From contig URUU01000004.1 in assembly GCA_900551235.1 (NCBI GenBank), positions 1 to 64,000 of the forward strand: DNA of 64,000 nt. The letters are read 5' to 3'. Shown piece by piece: positions 59,981 through 64,000 of this stretch (position 1 is its first letter; every line of letters starts with the position of its first letter). The position numbers and the translations under genes are program-made. This DNA is from an uncultured Lachnospiraceae bacterium. GTDB taxonomy: Bacteria > Bacillota > Clostridia > Lachnospirales > Lachnospiraceae. The notes below the pieces were generated by a model that worked only from the letters and a program-made list of their open reading frames with translations, was not told the DNA's origin and made no database searches.

Positions 59981-62075
59981 ATACGCTCTTGATCTTAAAT
60001 TTGCTTCCTGCACCTTTGCTCTTGAAGATCGATTTATAACTGCTGATCTTTGCAGACGGTACATAAAATGTGGCTGTTGATTTGATTCCCTTAAATGCCT
60101 TTGTTCCTACTTTGCTGCTTGTCAGTTCACTGCTTCGAATGATAATTGTTTTCAGCTTGCTGTTTCCATACAACGCATATTTCTGCAGACTGTTCAGTTT
60201 TGTTGAAACTACATTAAACTTCGTCATACCGGTACATTCCCGGAATGCTCCCTTCTTGATTGTTGTCAGATTTTTCGAGGAAATATAGACTCTGTGTACC
60301 TTTGATACCCTGCGGAATGCACGTACACCGATCATTTCAACCGACGGAAGTGTAATGCGATAACTTGTAGTACCAATTGTTGTAAGGCTTGTACATCCAT
60401 CAAATGCTTCCTGATAAATAGCTTTTGCATATTTAAGAGTGCTTACTTTTACAAGTGATGTACATCCCTGGAATGCATATTTCCCAACTTCTGTCACGCT
60501 GTACGGAACAGAAACATTTTTAATTTTTGTGTTGCCTTTCATCGCAGCCTGCGCAATTGCCGTTACATTATAAGTTACGCCATTGATTTCCACCTGCGAA
60601 GGAATCGTCACAGATTGAAGTTCTTCATTTAATACACCTGCATAAGAAACCGTTTTATCTCTTTCTGTAATCAGGTATTTTCCTTCTGTTTTGCTGTCCA
60701 GCAATACCGTTCCTGCTGTCGGAGTCACATACTGAACCGGAAGTAAAGCGGTCTGTCTCAGATATGGATAACCTCCGTTCACTTTCTCATCCAGTCCCCA
60801 GATCGTACTGAAATCAAATTCTTTAAAATATGCCTGCGTCTTAATCTGAACATCATCAAGTGCTGTCGCTGTTCCCGTTGTAAAATTTGCATCGGTAAAT
60901 GCATATACCGGATTCATGCTGTAATAGTAGCAGTTTGAAACATTGCAGGCGGATGTCTGTGTACTTCCGGATACCAGTGCCGCCGTTCCGATCATTCCTG
61001 CTGCATCCGAATAGTAGAGCTGAATGCCAATACATTTATTCAGTATTGTACGGCCATTTCCGGCACTGACTTTTCCTACCATATTTGCGCCTTTTGTCAG
61101 TACTCCTGCATTATAACAGTTTGCGATTTCTACATTTCTGGCTGTCGTCAGATTTGCGATTTCCACAGCACCAACCAGGCCACCTGCCTGCGCTCCGGCA
61201 ACTTCTCCAATGTTATAACTCAGTGTGATGGTTATATTTGCTTCACTCTGCTGATCATCTGTTGCCTGAATCAGACCGATCAGACCACCTGCATTCGTTC
61301 CGCCGCTGATGTTTGCACTGTTGGAAATTCCTGTAATGGTAATATTACTTCCCTTTGCCAGACCAGCAACAGCTCCTGTGTTTCCGGTTCCAGTTACCTT
61401 TCCGGTAACACTGATATTGCCCAGATGAATCGGATCCTGTTTGCCAGTTCCGATCACATTTGCCAGTACTCCTGTATCTCCGTTTCCTGTGACTTCAGCT
61501 CCCGCAAATGTCAGATCTGAAATGCTGCCCTTTTCCAGAACCTGAATAAATGCTGTTTTCAGTCCTTTGATCGTATGTTTATTTCCATTCAGAACCCCTC
61601 GGAATACTGCAATACTGTTGTAGGTTGTTCCACTCAGATCCAGATCTGCCATCAGTATAAAGTTTCCATCCGGATTTTCGGCAATTTTTGCCAGATCAGC
61701 AATATTATAAATTCCTTTATATCCTTCCGGCACATTCGGATCTTTTTCTTCTGTTTCCGAACCAGATCCACTTTCGGAACCGGATCCACTTTCGGAACCG
61801 GATCCACTTTCGGAACCGGACTCACTTTCGGAACCGGACTCACTTTCGGAACCGGACTCACTTTCGGAACCGGATTCACTTCCAGAACCGGATTCACTTT
61901 CAGAACCGGATTCAGTCTCTGAGCCAGACTCGCTTTCAGATTTGGTTTCACTCTCAGACTCCCCTTCTGATACCATGATTCCTGTATTTTCTGCTGCAAA
62001 ACTAATCTGTGTAACTGGCATTGCTGCGATTACACCTGCCAGCAAAACAGCCAGCAAACATCTTCTGCGTTTCAT
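59979..62075 (-). CDS. Secreted BspA-like leucine-rich repeat protein with Ser-Glu-Gly stalk
   Basis: 698 residues from the ATG at 62075 (AGGAGG upstream; an earlier frame start lacks a site). A signal peptide (MKRRRCLLAVLLAGVIAAMP...) is likely cut after Ala28. Residues 38-110 are almost only Ser, Glu and Gly. Then come GLUG-like beta repeats (NAGGLIGLI, QAGGLVGAV) to about 400, and BspA-type LRR_5 repeats (AFQGCTSLVKVSTLKYAKAI, AFDGCTSLTTIG, AFRECTGMTKF) to the end. No LPXTG motif, so it is released or held non-covalently. Probably an adhesin or surface-binding protein. Confidence 0.88.
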   Translation of the reverse strand: MKRRRCLLAVLLAGVIAAMPVTQISFAAENTGIMVSEGESESETKSESESGSETESGSESESGSGSESGSESESGSESESGSESESGSESGSGSESGSGSESGSGSETEEKDPNVPEGYKGIYNIADLAKIAENPDGNFILMADLDLSGTTYNSIAVFRGVLNGNKHTIKGLKTAFIQVLEKGSISDLTFAGAEVTGNGDTGVLANVIGTGKQDPIHLGNISVTGKVTGTGNTGAVAGLAKGSNITITGISNSANISGGTNAGGLIGLIQATDDQQSEANITITLSYNIGEVAGAQAGGLVGAVEIANLTTARNVEIANCYNAGVLTKGANMVGKVSAGNGRTILNKCIGIQLYYSDAAGMIGTAALVSGSTQTSACNVSNCYYYSMNPVYAFTDANFTTGTATALDDVQIKTQAYFKEFDFSTIWGLDEKVNGGYPYLRQTALLPVQYVTPTAGTVLLDSKTEGKYLITERDKTVSYAGVLNEELQSVTIPSQVEINGVTYNVTAIAQAAMKGNTKIKNVSVPYSVTEVGKYAFQGCTSLVKVSTLKYAKAIYQEAFDGCTSLTTIGTTSYRITLPSVEMIGVRAFRRVSKVHRVYISSKNLTTIKKGAFRECTGMTKFNVVSTKLNSLQKYALYGNSKLKTIIIRSSELTSSKVGTKAFKGIKSTATFYVPSAKISSYKSIFKSKGAGSKFKIKSV
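61765..61940. repeat. 18-bp tandem repeat coding the Ser-Glu-Gly stalk
   Basis: About nine to ten units of GGATCCACTTTCGGAACC and close variants. Units 2-3 and 4-6 are identical within their group, a sign of recent copying. Each unit adds six residues, so gain or loss keeps the frame. Confidence 0.9.
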
Positions 62076-62222
62076 ACTATCTACCTCCTTATTCACATGG
62101 TTTTCCATGCTTCCCTTTCTTTGTCATCCCCTTGACTGGCTCTATCATATGAAACAATTTTGATGTAAATATGTAATTTCTGTAATATTCGTAATATTTT
62201 TGTAACTATTTTAAAGATGCCA
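62076..62222 (-). promoter_or_regulatory. Upstream region of the LRR protein with phased GTAA repeats
   Basis: Five GTAA words on the plus strand start at 62165, 62173, 62182, 62191 and 62202 (steps of 8, 9, 9 and 11). A TATGAT box on the minus strand lies at about 62151-62146, with no good -35. The array sits where an activator would bind. Confidence 0.4.
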
Positions 62223-62465
62223 GGGTCAAAAGGTCTAAACCCACATGAGCTTGCTCATAGGTGGGGGAAAGACCTTGGGACCCGCCCCGATATGAGCTTC
62301 AAGTCGAACGCACGTGAGACTTGGCACGCGATTCTGGTCAGCTTTGCTAACATTTACCCAACAGAATCGCTGTGCAATAAAAGTGGAGCGTAAGCTTCAC
62401 GATATGCGAATGGCGGGTAGAATTGTGAGAGTACGAAGTACGGAACAATTCGTATGGTATCTTTT
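62223..62465. ncRNA. Structured intergenic element, possible non-coding RNA or repeat
   Basis: No convincing gene. A long stem spans 62223-62283: GGGTC/GACCC, AAGGTCT/AGACCTT, CCCAC/GTGGG and ATGAGC/GCTCAT nested in order. It is followed by CAAGTC/GACTTG, GCGATTCTG/CAGAATCGC (9 bp, perfect), GTGGAGC/GCTTCAC and GAATTGT/ACAATTC hairpins. The density of ordered helices is far above the surrounding intergenic DNA. Strand unknown. Confidence 0.45.
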
Positions 62466-62482
62466 AATTTCAAATACCAAAA

Positions 62483-64000
62483 TCAGAAGCGGTTAAAGCA
62501 CGCGTAGATCTCCTGTCTTCTTGGCATCGCCATTCCAGCCGGAACATCCTTCTGACCGCTCACACTTCCGATTCCTTCTTTTTCCAGTTTTCGGATCAGA
62601 TCTTCGATCAGTTCCGCAAAATTTGTTGTTTTGCTGCTGTACTGCTCTTTTGCATACTTCAGAAGACAGCCAAGTGTCTGCGTCTGTTCCCTGTCCGCAA
62701 GCTGCTCCAGATAGCGAAGATCCAGTTGTTCTCTGCCAAGCATCAGGCTTTCTCTTCCCATTACTTTTAACTTTTCGCGTTCTTCCACCATCCCGGTTCC
62801 GCGGTAATTTTTTTTACGTACCACAGAGCTTCCAAAAGATATGCTCCGTTTTTCTTTCGGCAGTGCAAAGCCTTCTGCCCTGCAATCCGGTTTTTTGTAT
62901 TCCTTCAGCAGTGTTCTGGTTTTCTCTTTAATATCCACCGGACGGTAATTATCCATCTGAAGGATCTGGTCTGCTATATAAAAACAGGAGCCGCAGCTTC
63001 CGACTACCAGAATCGTAGAAATGCCTGCTTTTTCATAGAGATCTCTCGCCCGCTCCAGAAACGGCGTGATCGGCTCCTTATCTTTCTGGATCACACGCTG
63101 CATCAGTTCATCACGCACCATAAAGTTCGTTGCTGAAGTATCTTCATCGATCAGCAGAACATTACTTTTTGCTTCAATCGCCTCGATGATATTTGCCGCC
63201 TGTGAGGTACTGCCGCTGGCATCCAGGGTAGAAAATCTTCTGGTATCTCTTCCACTTGGAATGTGATTGATAAACAGCGAAATATCGACCGCTTTGATTT
63301 TCCTGCCATCCTCCGCCCGAAGCTTCCAGGCGGTATCATCTGTGAGTACAAATTCTCTTCCGTCCCCTGCGATGTGATCGTAAACACCTTTTTCAAGTGC
63401 CTGAAGCAGTGTCGATTTTCCGTGATAACCGCCGCCGGCGATCAGCGTGATCCCTTTTTTTATTCCCATGCCTGTAATCCTGCCACGATGCGGAAGCTGC
63501 ATGGTAACTTTCATGCTTCCAGGTGACTGAAACGGAACGGCCTCTTTCATCGGAAGATCCGACGCACCGCTCTGTCTTGGCAGAATAGAACCCTCTGCCA
63601 CAAAAGCAATCAGATTTCTTTTCTTCATTTCTTCCCTTACCGCCTTCTGATCCTCACTTAAGAAGATCACCTGCTCGATCTCTTTTGCCGGAAGTCTCTT
63701 ATAATAAAGAGACGCTTTCACACATTCCGGAAGATAGTCAAACAGGATCTTCTCCAGTTCGCCGGAATTGATCGTGCGTCCGTTTGCCGGAAATCCGACA
63801 AAAAAACGGATGTGAATGCCTTCCTCCGTGATTTCACAGGCGGTACGCTCCAGAACTTCCTGACCGCAGTGACTGACCTGGATCACACCACTTTTACCAG
63901 ATCCCTTTGCCTGATAACAAAATTTTGAGGATACGCTTGCAAAACGTCGGAGCAGCTCATCCTGCAGAGCAATCCTGGTATGTTTTTCCTGATAATAACT
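62483..64000 (-). CDS. ABC-class predicted ATPase (N terminus beyond the window)
   Basis: The frame is open to the right edge, so the visible 505 residues lack the start; the GTG at 63886 is internal. Walker A is GGGYHGKSTLLQA and Walker B LLIDEDTSATNFM, followed by QRVIQKDKEPITPFLERARDLYEKAG, then STILVVGSCG. This is the pattern of the stand-alone predicted ATPases of the ABC class (COG3044-like), which have no membrane partner and no known function. Before the P-loop lie IHIRFFVGFPANGRTIN and the family's central region. The C-terminal 100 residues include a Lys/Arg-rich stretch and end IYACFNRF. The downstream neighbour is the structured element. Confidence 0.85.
   Translation of the reverse strand, partial: SYYQEKHTRIALQDELLRRFASVSSKFCYQAKGSGKSGVIQVSHCGQEVLERTACEITEEGIHIRFFVGFPANGRTINSGELEKILFDYLPECVKASLYYKRLPAKEIEQVIFLSEDQKAVREEMKKRNLIAFVAEGSILPRQSGASDLPMKEAVPFQSPGSMKVTMQLPHRGRITGMGIKKGITLIAGGGYHGKSTLLQALEKGVYDHIAGDGREFVLTDDTAWKLRAEDGRKIKAVDISLFINHIPSGRDTRRFSTLDASGSTSQAANIIEAIEAKSNVLLIDEDTSATNFMVRDELMQRVIQKDKEPITPFLERARDLYEKAGISTILVVGSCGSCFYIADQILQMDNYRPVDIKEKTRTLLKEYKKPDCRAEGFALPKEKRSISFGSSVVRKKNYRGTGMVEEREKLKVMGRESLMLGREQLDLRYLEQLADREQTQTLGCLLKYAKEQYSSKTTNFAELIEDLIRKLEKEGIGSVSGQKDVPAGMAMPRRQEIYACFNRF

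Noticed and set aside
61765..61940. CRISPR-like array
   Set aside because: The 18-bp units are contiguous without spacers and code the protein stalk.
61575..61978. Plus-strand frames with FGTGST or HFRNRI repeats
   Set aside because: They are the antisense readings of the Ser-Glu-Gly repeat of the LRR protein.
62294..62310. Short match to the 16S rRNA word CAAGTCGAACG
   Set aside because: Only eleven bases; the flanks are not rRNA and it sits inside a hairpin.
62314..62496. 60-codon plus-strand frame
   Set aside because: No ribosome-binding site; lies across the hairpin element and overlaps the ATPase end.
63884..63886. GTG start for the ABC-class ATPase
   Set aside because: The same frame is open to the window edge with family-like sequence, so the GTG is internal.

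Overview
The window is chromosomal DNA from a low-to-moderate-GC Firmicute, most likely a gut Lachnospiraceae (Blautia/Mediterraneibacter-like; inferred from gene content, codon style and the Clostridia-type gene neighbourhoods, not from a search). The left edge (1-860) is the end of an integrated element: the C-terminal half of a tyrosine recombinase, a ribbon-helix-helix-like small gene, and phased repeats, abutting the 3' end of rpsI. From there almost everything is core genome, mostly on the minus strand.

Minus-strand blocks from left to right: rplM-rpsI; argS and a small membrane-anchored protein; an operon running GtrA-YfhO fusion > aminotransferase > murB > rapZ > whiA > Crh-like HPr; addB-addA; valS behind a T-box leader. 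A plus-strand gene for a Lon-like AAA+ ATPase without a protease domain is divergent from valS. Next come the protein quality-control genes tig > clpP > clpX > lon > engB, then a DUF975 membrane protein with a DJ-1/PfpI protein.

A small accessory stretch (32.4-34.4 kb) has a CYTH-domain protein, a convergent small gene and three successive XRE regulators with operator-like inverted repeats. Then rluB/F-like > ligA > cls > metA (minus), a FeoA-FeoB fusion transporter (plus) with a hairpin-rich upstream region, an Rpn-type nuclease (plus) flanked by palindromes, radA, an unknown all-beta-looking protein, a GntR regulator leading into clpC, and a HAD phosphatase plus flavodoxin/ferredoxin protein pair.

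The last third is the complete F1Fo ATP synthase operon (atpZ, atpI-like, atpB-E-F-H-A-G-D-C) followed by a YwmB-like gene. The c subunit carries the full set of Na+-coordinating residues, so the enzyme is probably Na+-driven. Divergent from it is queT, a queuosine-precursor transporter, behind a structured leader with a possible kissing-loop (candidate preQ1 riboswitch). The window ends with a secreted protein that has a Ser-Glu-Gly repeat stalk and BspA-type leucine-rich repeats, a structured intergenic element of about 240 bp, and an ABC-class predicted ATPase cut by the window edge.

No rRNA, tRNA, CRISPR array or complete insertion sequence was seen. The best candidates for something new are the protease-less Lon-like ATPase, the queT leader, the structured element at 62.2-62.5 kb, and the recombinase-end repeats at rpsI.
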